Positions 51,012 to 59,452 of a DNA stretch of 64,000 bases are shown here, one piece after another. The stretch lies in the NCBI RefSeq assembly GCF_046250185.1, contig NZ_CP176469.1, one strand, 5' to 3'. This stretch comes from Litorimonas sp046250185 (lineage in GTDB: Bacteria > Pseudomonadota > Alphaproteobacteria > Caulobacterales > Maricaulaceae). Made by a program: the position numbers and the translations under genes. Each line of letters opens with the position of its first letter. Positions within the stretch are counted from its first letter, which is position 1. A model generated the notes under the pieces. The model was not told the origin of the DNA. It saw only the letters and a program-made list of their open reading frames with translations, and made no database searches.

Positions 51012-51465
51012 CGCCGCTGGGTTTGGGCGCTCGGTCACCAAACCACCATAGAGTTGCAGCTGTAGCAGCGAAAATCGCAGCCTCAACAATGGCCCCGTTC
51101 TGGGTCTTGGCAAATATCCAGCCAGTGATAAGCCACAGGACCAGCGTTAAAATCGGCCTGACCAGACGCAAAATATTGATGACCCACTGGCTAGCTTTTC
51201 CAATCGCAGCATCCGCTTTGATCGAAGCCTCCAACCCGGCCCAAGACCCTGCTTGCGCCGCAAGCGCCAGCTCCATTTCCGTTTCCTGCGCCCGAGCTTT
51301 CATGTTTAAATCGTGCAGTCGGCATTCGTGACTCCACTGAGCTTGCGCATGTTTGAACGTCTGCTTTCGCTCAAAAAATGCTGCGACACGCCCAAGTGCT
51401 GTTCCGGCAATGCCAAAAATTCCACCCGCAACGGCGTCTAGTCCAAGGGTTAAAGGATCTGCCAT
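50995..51465 (-). CDS. Phage-type holin-like membrane protein
   Basis: The 156-residue protein has a Gly/Ala-rich N-terminus, a charged amphipathic middle (KARAQETEMELALAAQAGSW), and two or three hydrophobic helices near 105-145 (VRPILTLVLWLITGWIFAK, VEAAIFAATAATLWWFG). This resembles the 3TM-type holins found next to phage endolysins. The ATG at 51465 lies inside the end of the M15 endolysin gene (16-base overlap). Holins make inner-membrane lesions that let endolysin reach the wall. Whether it still acts so is open. Confidence 0.75.
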   Translation of the reverse strand: MADPLTLGLDAVAGGIFGIAGTALGRVAAFFERKQTFKHAQAQWSHECRLHDLNMKARAQETEMELALAAQAGSWAGLEASIKADAAIGKASQWVINILRLVRPILTLVLWLITGWIFAKTQNGAIVEAAIFAATAATLWWFGDRAPKPSGANGSR

Positions 51466-51884
51466 AAGTCTCTCGCTTTCGGGCCTGCATACCACTCACG
51501 CGGCGCGCCCAGATCAATGTGTAAAAATGTGAGGTAAAATCCAAAGCCCGTGAAACCAGCCCTTTTGGCGGCCTCATGGAGTTTTGCGCGGTCATGTCCC
51601 ACTGTCGAAATGTCTGCTGCTAGACGCAAATGTTGCGAGAATGGTGCGCCGCCGACCCGCGCATTATGCAGCGGGCAGCGATGTGCTGATGTTATCCGTA
51701 ATGGTCGACCAACTCGATCTCGCATGCTTTGAAGTCGGTCCATGAACTCAGGCCAAGGATAGCCTATGCCGCAATGTCGGCAGGCCATTTCTATTCGTGT
51801 GAAATTGGGCCAAATCCAATCATGCGACGCGATTGAGTTTTCAGTGACATTTGTGGGCGCGGCATTGGGGCGTTGATGTAACAT
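51450..51884 (-). CDS. M15-family D-Ala-D-Ala peptidase, phage endolysin-like
   Basis: This 144-residue peptidase of the M15A type is typical of phage lysis modules. It has an N-terminal MACRHCGIGYP and ITSAHRCPLHNARVGG. The zinc ligands are in FSQHLRLAADIS (His, Asp) and FLHIDLGAPREW (His). No signal peptide is seen, consistent with holin-dependent release. It is coupled to the holin-like gene, and no other phage gene is nearby. This could be a relic, a domesticated lysis pair, or part of a gene-transfer-agent programme whose structural genes lie elsewhere. Confidence 0.85.
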   Translation of the reverse strand: MLHQRPNAAPTNVTENSIASHDWIWPNFTRIEMACRHCGIGYPWPEFMDRLQSMRDRVGRPLRITSAHRCPLHNARVGGAPFSQHLRLAADISTVGHDRAKLHEAAKRAGFTGFGFYLTFLHIDLGAPREWYAGPKARDLWQIL

Positions 51885-51926
51885 GTTGCGATCATGTCAG
51901 TTCTCAACATCGCGTGGAGGTAATAA

Positions 51927-51953
51927 AAAAGCCCGCCATAAAGACGGGCTTTT
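51927..51953 (-). terminator. Rho-independent terminator between the HhH/DUF2853 gene and the endolysin
   Basis: A perfect nine-bp stem AAAAGCCCG / CGGGCTTTT with a nine-base loop, flanked by A on one side and T on the other, would work in both directions. It lies 39 bases after the 51993 stop (minus strand) and 42 bases before the endolysin start. Confidence 0.85.
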
Positions 51954-51992
51954 ATTGGTTTTATATCGGGGATTAGCCCAAGAGGCTTTCTC

Positions 51993-53198
51993 CTATGAGA
52001 AAATACCAAGCTTACGAGCTTTCTTGGCGGCCAAATAGTAGAACGTCACGCGTTGCTTGAAGCGATCTGCTTTCATGTCTTGGCAAATCTCTTTGACCAA
52101 ATCCATTTGACCTGATGTCTTACCAAGTTTCTTTGTCACAAAACCATCAGCCACACGCTGTAGCTCCGCTTCGTCTGAACAGGCGACAAGTCGGCCATCG
52201 CGTGATTTTAGAGCAATACCGCAATATTTGACGATGCCTTCAACAGTCGCACGTTTCGCGTTTGGATCGTATTTTTTCACACTGGTGTAATATTTCTCAA
52301 ACTGAACTTCGGCCTCAGACATTTTTGGCTTTGTCTTACGCGTTGTTCCAGCTTTTGGCCCAGGCTTTTTACGAGGCGTACCCGCTGCCGTGAGATTACC
52401 GCGCTTCGTGCCAGGCTTAGGTCCAGGCTTTTTCTTGCCCGTGCTTTTGGCTTTGCCAGATGATTTCGCAAGACCTTTGGCCTGCTTGATCCACTCATCA
52501 CGGTCGATACGGCCTGGGAATGAATCGATCACACCTTCAACCATCGTGACGTCCTTCTTCTTCCAGTTTGCGATCTGGCGGAAGTAATAGACACCTTTAC
52601 CATTGAGGTCTTTTTCAAACTTCGGACCAATGCCGCTAATCAATTTAAGATCGTCTGGCTTTCCGTCCGTTGGGCCGTCTTTGTAAAGCACTTTAGGCTT
52701 AGGCGCGGCTTTAGCTTTTGCCTTTGGCTTAGGCTTAGCTTTGGCTTTGGGAGCCGCTTTTTTCGCTGCAGCCTTCTTCTTAGGTGCCGCCTTTTTCGCC
52801 TTTGGCGCGTCAGACAGACGTCCTTCGAGATATTTCACGCGAGCCGCGAGATAGCGATTACGCCATTCCAACGCGTAAGTCTCGTCATCGCCATCGTCGC
52901 CTTTATTTGCAACAGCAGCACCCGCTGCACCTGCAACGGCTGCACCTGCAGCGGCAGCCGCAAGTTTGCTTTTCAGGCCAGACACTTCTGTATCACGTGA
53001 TGACACGCGACCTTCAAGTTCTTGAACACGCGCACGGAGGCTATCAGCTTCAGCCCGTAAAGCGCCCTCGCCTTCAACCGACAGATCGCCGACCTGTTTT
53101 TTGCCACGGAAAAGTAGCCAGCCTAATAACAGGCCCAAGAGACCAGCTAACAATAATGGTAGCCAGAAGCAGAGTAGGAAATTGATAATATTGCTCAT
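51993..53198 (-). CDS. Membrane-anchored protein: coiled coil, Lys/Ala-rich linker, HhH, DUF2853
   Basis: This is a 401-residue protein with an unusual mosaic. An N-terminal TM helix (about 8-30) is followed by RGKK, which would place the rest in the cytoplasm. A coiled coil (about 42-78) and an Ala-rich patch follow. A histone-H1-like Lys/Ala/Pro linker (about 135-170) leads to a helix-hairpin-helix-like domain (DDLKLISGIGPKFEKDLNGK, 182-201). KKKPGPKPGTKRG and RKKPGPKAGT resemble AT-hook-like basic repeats. The last 105 residues match DUF2853 (VEGIVKYCGIALKSRDGRLV; then RVTFYYLAAKKARKLG). DNA or nucleoid contact is an inference. It follows the OmpA/BON gene by 12 bases. Confidence 0.85.
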   Translation of the reverse strand: MSNIINFLLCFWLPLLLAGLLGLLLGWLLFRGKKQVGDLSVEGEGALRAEADSLRARVQELEGRVSSRDTEVSGLKSKLAAAAAGAAVAGAAGAAVANKGDDGDDETYALEWRNRYLAARVKYLEGRLSDAPKAKKAAPKKKAAAKKAAPKAKAKPKPKAKAKAAPKPKVLYKDGPTDGKPDDLKLISGIGPKFEKDLNGKGVYYFRQIANWKKKDVTMVEGVIDSFPGRIDRDEWIKQAKGLAKSSGKAKSTGKKKPGPKPGTKRGNLTAAGTPRKKPGPKAGTTRKTKPKMSEAEVQFEKYYTSVKKYDPNAKRATVEGIVKYCGIALKSRDGRLVACSDEAELQRVADGFVTKKLGKTSGQMDLVKEICQDMKADRFKQRVTFYYLAAKKARKLGIFS

Positions 53199-53210
53199 TG
53201 AGTGTCCTCC

Positions 53211-54290
53211 TTATTCGGACTGTGTCACGGTGAAGACGATACGGCGATTTGCTGCCCGACCCTCTTCCGTGTCATTTGGTGCGGATGGTTGCGTTTCTCC
53301 AAAACCTTTTGCGGTCATGCGAGATAATTCAACATCATTTTGATTAAGATAGGCGACAACTGTATTGGCGCGGGCTTCGGACAGAGACATGTTGTAAGCG
53401 GCATCGCCAACATTGTCCGTGTGACCGTCAACTTTGATCCGAAAAGATGCGCACTGATTGGCCGCAGAGGCCAGAGTGTTGAGAAGGTCAAAACTCTCCG
53501 CTCCCCGGATTTCAGCTTTATCTGTCTGGAAGAAAATTTTCTTCCCGTCGTTCAAATCATCAAACAAAGTTTGACAAATCGTCGCTGACTTTACTTCACC
53601 CACATTTTCGGCAGCCATATCAGGCACTGAAATGTTAGCGGCAAACTCATATCCCTCAGGCATATTCGCGCCCATCTGGTTAATACGGGCCCGAACGTCA
53701 GCAGAGGCCGCCTCACCGCTGATGAAATTCGTGTAGTTTTCCATGGCGAAACGGCCGCTATCGAGGAGGTCCAGTTCATCGATATTCTTTTCGATGACTT
53801 TTTCCCAGTTCGCATCAGGCGCACCCATCGCAATTTTGATGGTTCGGTCTGTCACAGTTCCGTCAAACGTAGATGTCGCCTTGGCCATAACGGCGTCGCG
53901 CTGTTCTTGGCTCGCGACGTATCCAGACAAAACGACGTTACCGTTATCATCTTTGATCGCATTAAATGTATAAGGCGATTGTGTCGGTAGTGTCGTAAAT
54001 GACAGCTGATTATCAACGACATGCCACGAACGCTTCCCCTTACAGGCTTTGCATTCCGTATTCTCTGCGATGCTGGCTGCATCACGCGCAAACGCCTCTG
54101 AGGGTGCTTCACCCGTCAGTCTAGCGATGTTGCCATCCATTTCGACATTCGCAAAATCATAGCCAGCACCTGCTAGCGCGCCGCGAATATCATTTTCCAT
54201 GCTGGCGATTTTCGGTACGTAGAAAATCCAGCTTAGAATTAATGAGGCAATGGCGAGGATAATTGTTCCCCAAACCCATTTAGCACCCAT
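53211..54290 (-). CDS. BON-like and OmpA-domain envelope protein
   Basis: This is a 359-residue protein with an N-terminal TM anchor (WGTIILAIASLILSWIFYV) and a periplasmic body. Residues about 28-220 show repeated BON-like units (DIRGALAGAGYDFANVEMDG, NGNVVLSGYVASQEQRDAV). Residues about 250-355 form an OmpA domain with peptidoglycan-binding VDGHTDNVGDAAYNMSLSEA and the Arg after it, then RMTAKGFGETQP. The composition recalls BON-OmpA proteins such as mycobacterial ArfA. It is 12 bases ahead of the HhH/DUF2853 gene, with which it forms a unit. Confidence 0.88.
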   Translation of the reverse strand: MGAKWVWGTIILAIASLILSWIFYVPKIASMENDIRGALAGAGYDFANVEMDGNIARLTGEAPSEAFARDAASIAENTECKACKGKRSWHVVDNQLSFTTLPTQSPYTFNAIKDDNGNVVLSGYVASQEQRDAVMAKATSTFDGTVTDRTIKIAMGAPDANWEKVIEKNIDELDLLDSGRFAMENYTNFISGEAASADVRARINQMGANMPEGYEFAANISVPDMAAENVGEVKSATICQTLFDDLNDGKKIFFQTDKAEIRGAESFDLLNTLASAANQCASFRIKVDGHTDNVGDAAYNMSLSEARANTVVAYLNQNDVELSRMTAKGFGETQPSAPNDTEEGRAANRRIVFTVTQSE

Positions 54291-54372
54291 ATCGGTCCTC
54301 CATAAAAAACATAAGCCAACAGACTCACTTTTATGGAGTTAAACCAACTGTGACATTCATGCAACGCCGCAG

Positions 54373-54388
54373 ATTTAATTAATTAAAT
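54373..54388. repeat. Perfect 16-base AT palindrome upstream of the OmpA/BON gene
   Basis: ATTTAATTAATTAAAT reads the same on both strands. It lies 82 bases before the OmpA/BON start in the gap to the nitronate monooxygenase gene. It may be a promoter-proximal AT element or protein-binding site; the half-sites do not match the TTAA-n7-TTAA pattern of CtrA. Confidence 0.4.
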
Positions 54389-54419
54389 TATTTCGCTGTA
54401 AGAATTCAGCAATCGCGCC

Positions 54420-55379
54420 TTATCGCTTCACACGCTTCAACGCTTCTTCGTATTCTTCGGTCAGCTCTGCAACGATATCTGCGACAGGTGGCGCATCGTG
54501 GACAGATCCGACACCCTGTCCTGCACCCCAAATATCTTTCCACGCTTTGGCTTCAGTATTCCCACCTGATCCAAAGTTCATAGAATTCTTATCTGCCTCA
54601 GGGAGATTGTCTGGATCCATACCCGCTTTTTCGATTGAGCCACGAAGATAATTACCATGAACGCCGGTAAAGAGTGACGAATAAATAATATCGTCGCCCG
54701 CGCTATCAATGATTTCTTGCTTATATCCTTGATCTGCATTGGCTTCTTCTGATGCAATAAACCGTGTGCCGATATAAGCCAGATCAGCGCCAACAGCCAA
54801 AGCCGCTGCTACGGCACCGCCTGTCGCAATCGAGCCCGACAATAAGAGTGGCCCATCAAAGAACTCCCGAATTTCTGGAATCAAAGCAAAAGGCGACAAG
54901 CGCCCAGCATGACCACCTGCACCCGTGCAAACCGCGATAATGCCGTCGGCTCCCATAGAGAGCGCTTTCTTTGTGTGTCGAATATTGACCACATCATGTA
55001 AAATAATCCCGCCGTAAGAATGTGTCGCGTCATAGACATCTTGGTTAGCTTGCAGGCTCGTAATGATGATCGGCACTTCGTGCTTCACGCAGACTTCCAT
55101 ATCTTCCATGAGGCGATTATTTGACGGATGGCAGATTTGGTTCACACCAAATGGCGCAACTTTCTTATCAGGATTAGCTTTTTGATATTCCTCAAGCTCC
55201 AATTTAATCCGCACAATCCACTTCTCAAGCGTGCCAGAGGGACGGGCATTGAGTGCAGGAAACGTGCCGATAATACCCGCTTTACATTGTGCAATCACAA
55301 GCTCTGGGCCTGAGACGATAAACATCGGGGAGCCCATGACAGGTAGTGGCAGGCCTTGGAGGATAGGAGGCAGAGACAT
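54420..55379 (-). CDS. Nitronate monooxygenase (NPD-like flavoprotein)
   Basis: The 319-residue FMN-binding TIM-barrel enzyme oxidises alkyl nitronates. Visible motifs are the start MGSPMFIVSGPELVIAQCKAG, the GADGIIAVCTGAGGHAGRLSPF region with the catalytic-site His, and LLLSGSIATGGAVAAALAVGAD, which binds the flavin phosphate. The gene is complete and single. The substrate in the cell may be 3-nitropropionate-like nitronates or unknown enoyl-type compounds. It is followed on the other side by the M28 gene (28-base gap). Confidence 0.9.
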   Translation of the reverse strand: MSLPPILQGLPLPVMGSPMFIVSGPELVIAQCKAGIIGTFPALNARPSGTLEKWIVRIKLELEEYQKANPDKKVAPFGVNQICHPSNNRLMEDMEVCVKHEVPIIITSLQANQDVYDATHSYGGIILHDVVNIRHTKKALSMGADGIIAVCTGAGGHAGRLSPFALIPEIREFFDGPLLLSGSIATGGAVAAALAVGADLAYIGTRFIASEEANADQGYKQEIIDSAGDDIIYSSLFTGVHGNYLRGSIEKAGMDPDNLPEADKNSMNFGSGGNTEAKAWKDIWGAGQGVGSVHDAPPVADIVAELTEEYEEALKRVKR

Positions 55380-55407
55380 AATAAACTTTCTAAGTGGGTT
55401 TCTTTAC

Positions 55408-56829
55408 TTACTCGGTTGATGCCGAGTCGGATGTGTCGCGGAAATTCGTATCGGCCTCGGATGCCATCCAAGCCATAACAGCGAAGGCAGCAGCGTTAGT
55501 CGCCATATCTTCGGGTTTGATTTTATCAAGCGTGTCATCTGGTGTATGATGCAAATCGAAATAATCGGTTCCGTCTTGCTGGAACCGCATAGTCGGAACG
55601 CCCTCGCGAGACATAGGGCCAATATCTGGCCCGCCATTCGTGCGAACATCGCTCATGGGCAAGCCCGTTGCGTCAGCGATTTGTTTTAACACGTCCTCGC
55701 CCGCGCTCACACCTGACTGCACTTCATAGGGAGCGGTCGCTCCGAAGTCTGATTCAGTTGCCAGAACATGATTGTCTAGCTCGGCACGGTTCGCATCAAC
55801 ATAAGCAAAGCCACCTAGCAGCCCGACCTCCTCTGCGCCAAATGCCACAACACGAATAGTCCGCTTTGGTTTTAGGCCAGCTTCCAAGATTACTTGGGAG
55901 GCCCCTGCGGAAATGCCAATACCTGCACCGTCATCAATCGCGCCGGTACCTAAATCCCAGCTATCCAAGTGACCGCTAATTAGCACGATCTCTTCGGGGG
56001 ACTCAGAGCCAATGATTTCACCGATGATATTACCAGAAGGTCGATCACCTGTGACTCGCGGTGTCAATGTCATCTTGATTGTGACTTTTTCTCCGCGCGA
56101 TAAAACGCGCTCAAGTTGATCGGCATCAGGCGCAGATAAGGCTGCGATTGGAATTTTTGGCGTATCTTCTGCGTATCGCATCTGTCCAGTATGCGGGAAG
56201 CGATGGCTATCCGTTCCTACGGAACGAATGACGACAGCCACAGCGCCGCGTTTGGCAGCTTCCGTTGCACCAGAACGGCGTTTGCGGTTCGCAGGGCCAT
56301 AACCTGCCCCGTCAGGTGCCTTTTCCATTCGGCCAGAAATAAAGACAATTTTTCCATCTAATCCGCCAGCAGGCGCCGCTTCCAAGTCCTCAAATGTTGG
56401 AAAAAAGGCTATCGGCGCCGTGATACCGCCTGATGGCGTTGCGACCGATCCTCCAAGGGACGTAATATATAATTGCTGCGCATAGGGTGCGACGATCGAG
56501 GCTGTTTCCTCGCCGCGCTCCCACCCAGGAATAGTGAAAGGTTGAACCCGCACGTTTTCGAGGCCAATCTCTTTGAATTTCGCAACCGCCCAATCCCGCG
56601 CCCGCGCTTCAGCATCTGTGCCCGCCAAACGGGGACCAATTTCAGTGGTCAGCGATTCGACAATATCATAGGCATGTGACCCATTCTTCGCCGTCTCAAT
56701 CAGTTTTTGAACCTCAGGCGTAACAGCGGGTTGCTCGGCTTTTGTAGCTTCTTTTGGCGTATCAGACGCTTCATTTGCGCAGCCGACGAGCAAAATTGTA
56801 GCGCACGTGGCTAATAAAAAGTGTTTCAT
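55408..56829 (-). CDS. M28-family zinc peptidase (carboxypeptidase Q-like), lipoprotein
   Basis: This 473-residue periplasmic or outer-membrane lipoprotein has a lipobox VGCAN after MKHFLLATCATILL. A protease-associated insert (about 150-250) precedes the metal site. The zinc ligands are in SGHLDSWDLGTGAIDDGAG, the catalytic Glu in AFGAEEVGLLGG, a further Asp in ATESDFG, and the last His in DLHHTPDD. It probably clips amino-terminal or carboxy-terminal residues from peptides. I chose the ATG at 56829, which has GAGGACAA before it. It is divergent from the next M28 gene. Confidence 0.9.
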   Translation of the reverse strand: MKHFLLATCATILLVGCANEASDTPKEATKAEQPAVTPEVQKLIETAKNGSHAYDIVESLTTEIGPRLAGTDAEARARDWAVAKFKEIGLENVRVQPFTIPGWERGEETASIVAPYAQQLYITSLGGSVATPSGGITAPIAFFPTFEDLEAAPAGGLDGKIVFISGRMEKAPDGAGYGPANRKRRSGATEAAKRGAVAVVIRSVGTDSHRFPHTGQMRYAEDTPKIPIAALSAPDADQLERVLSRGEKVTIKMTLTPRVTGDRPSGNIIGEIIGSESPEEIVLISGHLDSWDLGTGAIDDGAGIGISAGASQVILEAGLKPKRTIRVVAFGAEEVGLLGGFAYVDANRAELDNHVLATESDFGATAPYEVQSGVSAGEDVLKQIADATGLPMSDVRTNGGPDIGPMSREGVPTMRFQQDGTDYFDLHHTPDDTLDKIKPEDMATNAAAFAVMAWMASEADTNFRDTSDSASTE

Positions 56830-56989
56830 TTTGTCCTCAATTCTGTTGCGCAATCGCGGATTCGCGCTTCCAAATCTATAGCTAATGTGTTTGAACAGGG
56901 TCAAATGCCGCTTGGCAACCGTCAAATTTGAATTGATGTAAATTATAAGGGTTGGATGGTTCGACTTTCAGAAGTTGGAACGTCCAAAA

Positions 56990-58714
56990 ATGCATATGAC
57001 ACACCGAACAACACTTCTTTCGACCACTTTTTTATCTGCCGCACTGTCTGGCGCTTTGATAGCCTGCGCTCCCGAAGCAGTAGCTCCACTTGATACGCCC
57101 GCCGTAGAAATCTCCACGGCAGACCTGCAACGGCGGATCGAAAAACTCGCATCTGATGAATTTGAAGGCCGCGCCCCTGGCACGCCAGGTGGTATCGCAG
57201 CATCACAATATATCGCAGACGAAATGAAAGCGGCTGGCCTTATCCCAATGGGCGAGAACGGCACGTATTTCCAAAATGTAGAACTGACCGAGTCGACTGT
57301 TACCCCTGCCTCCAACATGACAATCATGAGCGGCCCTGACGCTGAAGCCCCTCTCATAACGGCAGATCAATCGACAAATGCGGTTTTCTGGACAAAGCGT
57401 CTGGCAGAAGAGATTAATGTCGACAGTGACGAAATTGTCTTTGTTGGATACGGTATCGTGGCGCCAGAATTTGGATGGAATGATTATGCTGGCTTGGATG
57501 TAGAGGGCAAAACAGTTGTTATGCTCGTCAACGATCCTGGCTTTGCAACAAAAGACGAGACCCTCTTCAAGGGCAATGCCATGACCTATTATGGTCGTTG
57601 GACATACAAGTTTGAAGAAGCAGGTCGCCAAGGCGCCGCAGCAGCGCTTGTCATTCACCAAACAGAACCTGCTTCCTATGGGTGGGATGTTGTGTCTGGT
57701 TCTTGGACTGGCGCGCAATATGACCTCGTGCGACCTGATGGCGGCGCGTCCCGCACACAGTTGGAGGGCTGGCTCCACTTAGACACAGCCACGGAGTTGT
57801 TTAAATCCGAGGGCCTCAATATAGACAAAGCCATAGCGGATGCAGCGTCAAAAGACTTTAAACCCTTCACGATTGGCGACGCCCAACTCAAAGCCAACAT
57901 TGTCCAGAGCGTAAAGACGACAACTTCCCGCAACGTCGCTGGCGGCATTAAAGGCACCGAACGCCCTGACGAATACGTGCTTTACATGGCGCATTGGGAT
58001 CACCTTGGTAAAAACGAGACCTTAGAAGGCGATCAAATTTATAATGGCGCAGTTGATAATGCGACTGGTACAGCCGCGATCATCGAAATTGGCGAAACAT
58101 TTGTTGAAGCAGGCGCGCCCGAGCGGTCCGCGATTTTCGTCGCTGTGACGGCAGAAGAGAGCGGCTTGCTGGGTTCCGCCTATTATGGCGAAGCGCCCCT
58201 CGTCCCGCTCAATAAAACCGTCGGCGGCATCAATATCGACGCCATGCTGCCACTGGGCGAGACCAAAGACATTAAAGTCATCGGCTTTGGCTCGTCAGAA
58301 CTTGAAGATCGCCTCAAAGTACAGCTAGACAAGCGCGATATGTATCTAGTCCCTGACGATAAGCCAGAAGCTGGCTATTACTATCGTTCTGACCATATCA
58401 GCCTCGCTAAAAAAGGCGTGCCGATGCTCTATGCCGATCCAGGCAATGATCACGTCACCAATGGACTGACCTACGGTGAAGACTTTGCGAAGGAATACAC
58501 GAAGGAACGCTACCACAAGCCTGGCGATGAATATGACAATAGCTGGGATTTGTCTGGTATCGTGCAAACGACCGACCTCCTATTTGACCTCGGCTATACT
58601 ATGGCCAATAGCGAAGATTGGCCGAATTGGTATGCCGGCACAGAATTCCGCGCGTTACGCGACGCCATGATGATGGACGACATGTCTTCTAAAGAGACAG
58701 CCAAAGAAGAATAG
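56990..58714 (+). CDS. M28-family zinc aminopeptidase, exported
   Basis: This is a 574-residue exported peptidase with a lipoprotein-like signal (SAALSGALIACAPE). A PA-like insert spans about residues 120-270. The M28 core has the zinc ligands in MAHWDHLGKNETL and NGAVDNATGTAAI, the catalytic Glu in VTAEESGLLGSA, and the remaining ligands in INIDAM and YRSDHISLAKKG. I chose the ATG at 56990, with GGAA upstream; the TTG at 56975 is weaker. It heads a + strand run with two glycosyltransferases and an M1 peptidase. Confidence 0.9.
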   Translation: MHMTHRTTLLSTTFLSAALSGALIACAPEAVAPLDTPAVEISTADLQRRIEKLASDEFEGRAPGTPGGIAASQYIADEMKAAGLIPMGENGTYFQNVELTESTVTPASNMTIMSGPDAEAPLITADQSTNAVFWTKRLAEEINVDSDEIVFVGYGIVAPEFGWNDYAGLDVEGKTVVMLVNDPGFATKDETLFKGNAMTYYGRWTYKFEEAGRQGAAAALVIHQTEPASYGWDVVSGSWTGAQYDLVRPDGGASRTQLEGWLHLDTATELFKSEGLNIDKAIADAASKDFKPFTIGDAQLKANIVQSVKTTTSRNVAGGIKGTERPDEYVLYMAHWDHLGKNETLEGDQIYNGAVDNATGTAAIIEIGETFVEAGAPERSAIFVAVTAEESGLLGSAYYGEAPLVPLNKTVGGINIDAMLPLGETKDIKVIGFGSSELEDRLKVQLDKRDMYLVPDDKPEAGYYYRSDHISLAKKGVPMLYADPGNDHVTNGLTYGEDFAKEYTKERYHKPGDEYDNSWDLSGIVQTTDLLFDLGYTMANSEDWPNWYAGTEFRALRDAMMMDDMSSKETAKEE

Positions 58715-58720
58715 CCACAC

Positions 58721-59452
58721 ATGCAAACCGTCATTTGCATGAAGTGGGGAACGCGTTACGGGGCCGAATTCGTCAATCGGCTCTATAACGCGGTTCAACG
58801 TAACACCAAGCGAGACACACGATTGGTCTGCCTAACCGATGATACGACAGGCATTAACCCCAATGTTGTCTGCGCCGATATTCCAGAGATCAACCTACCA
58901 AAAGAATTGATCAATACACCTTGGCGAAAATTGACGCTTTGGAAAGCGCCCTTAGTCGACCTGTCAGGCGATGTGCTGTTCCTTGATCTCGACCTTGTCA
59001 TAACAGGTAGCATAGACGCGTTGTTTGATTATGAACCTGGGCGGTTCTGCGTCATCCGCAACTGGACACAGCTTAAAGACAGTATTGGCAACACGTCCTG
59101 CTTCCGTTTTCCCGTCGGCAAATACACACACATCTATGATCGCATCCAAGCCGATCCTGACCCAATTCTCGCGAAATACCGTATTGAGCAGGTCTATATC
59201 AGCCGGGAGATTGAAGACATGGTCTTTTGGCCAACACTTTGGTGCGCTAGTTTTAAACACACACTGATGCCGCGCTGGCCAATGAATTTCTTTAAAACCC
59301 CCAAATTACCACGGGACACAAAGATCGTTGCTTTCACCGGCAAGCCCGATCAAGATGAGGCTGTTATAGGCGTCTGGCCCGTCAAAGCATGGTATAAACG
59401 GCTTTACAAATACGTAAAACCCACGCCTTGGATTGCGGAACACTGGCAGTGA
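58721..59452 (+). CDS. Glycosyltransferase with DxD motif (GT8-like or related)
   Basis: This 243-residue cytoplasmic protein has a nucleotide-sugar-transferase core: CMKWGTRYGAEFVN at the start, FLDLDLVITGSID with a DxD-type metal motif (about residues 88-100), and a helix-rich C-terminal half. No TM helix is seen. It follows the M28 peptidase by six bases and overlaps the next glycosyltransferase by four (GTGA). The donor and acceptor are unknown; surface glycan assembly is inferred from the neighbour. Confidence 0.75.
   Translation: MQTVICMKWGTRYGAEFVNRLYNAVQRNTKRDTRLVCLTDDTTGINPNVVCADIPEINLPKELINTPWRKLTLWKAPLVDLSGDVLFLDLDLVITGSIDALFDYEPGRFCVIRNWTQLKDSIGNTSCFRFPVGKYTHIYDRIQADPDPILAKYRIEQVYISREIEDMVFWPTLWCASFKHTLMPRWPMNFFKTPKLPRDTKIVAFTGKPDQDEAVIGVWPVKAWYKRLYKYVKPTPWIAEHWQ

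Noticed and set aside
54373..54388. CtrA site
   Set aside because: CtrA sites have TTAA-n7-TTAA spacing of 11 bases between half-site starts; here adjacent TTAA repeats are 4 and 8 bases apart.
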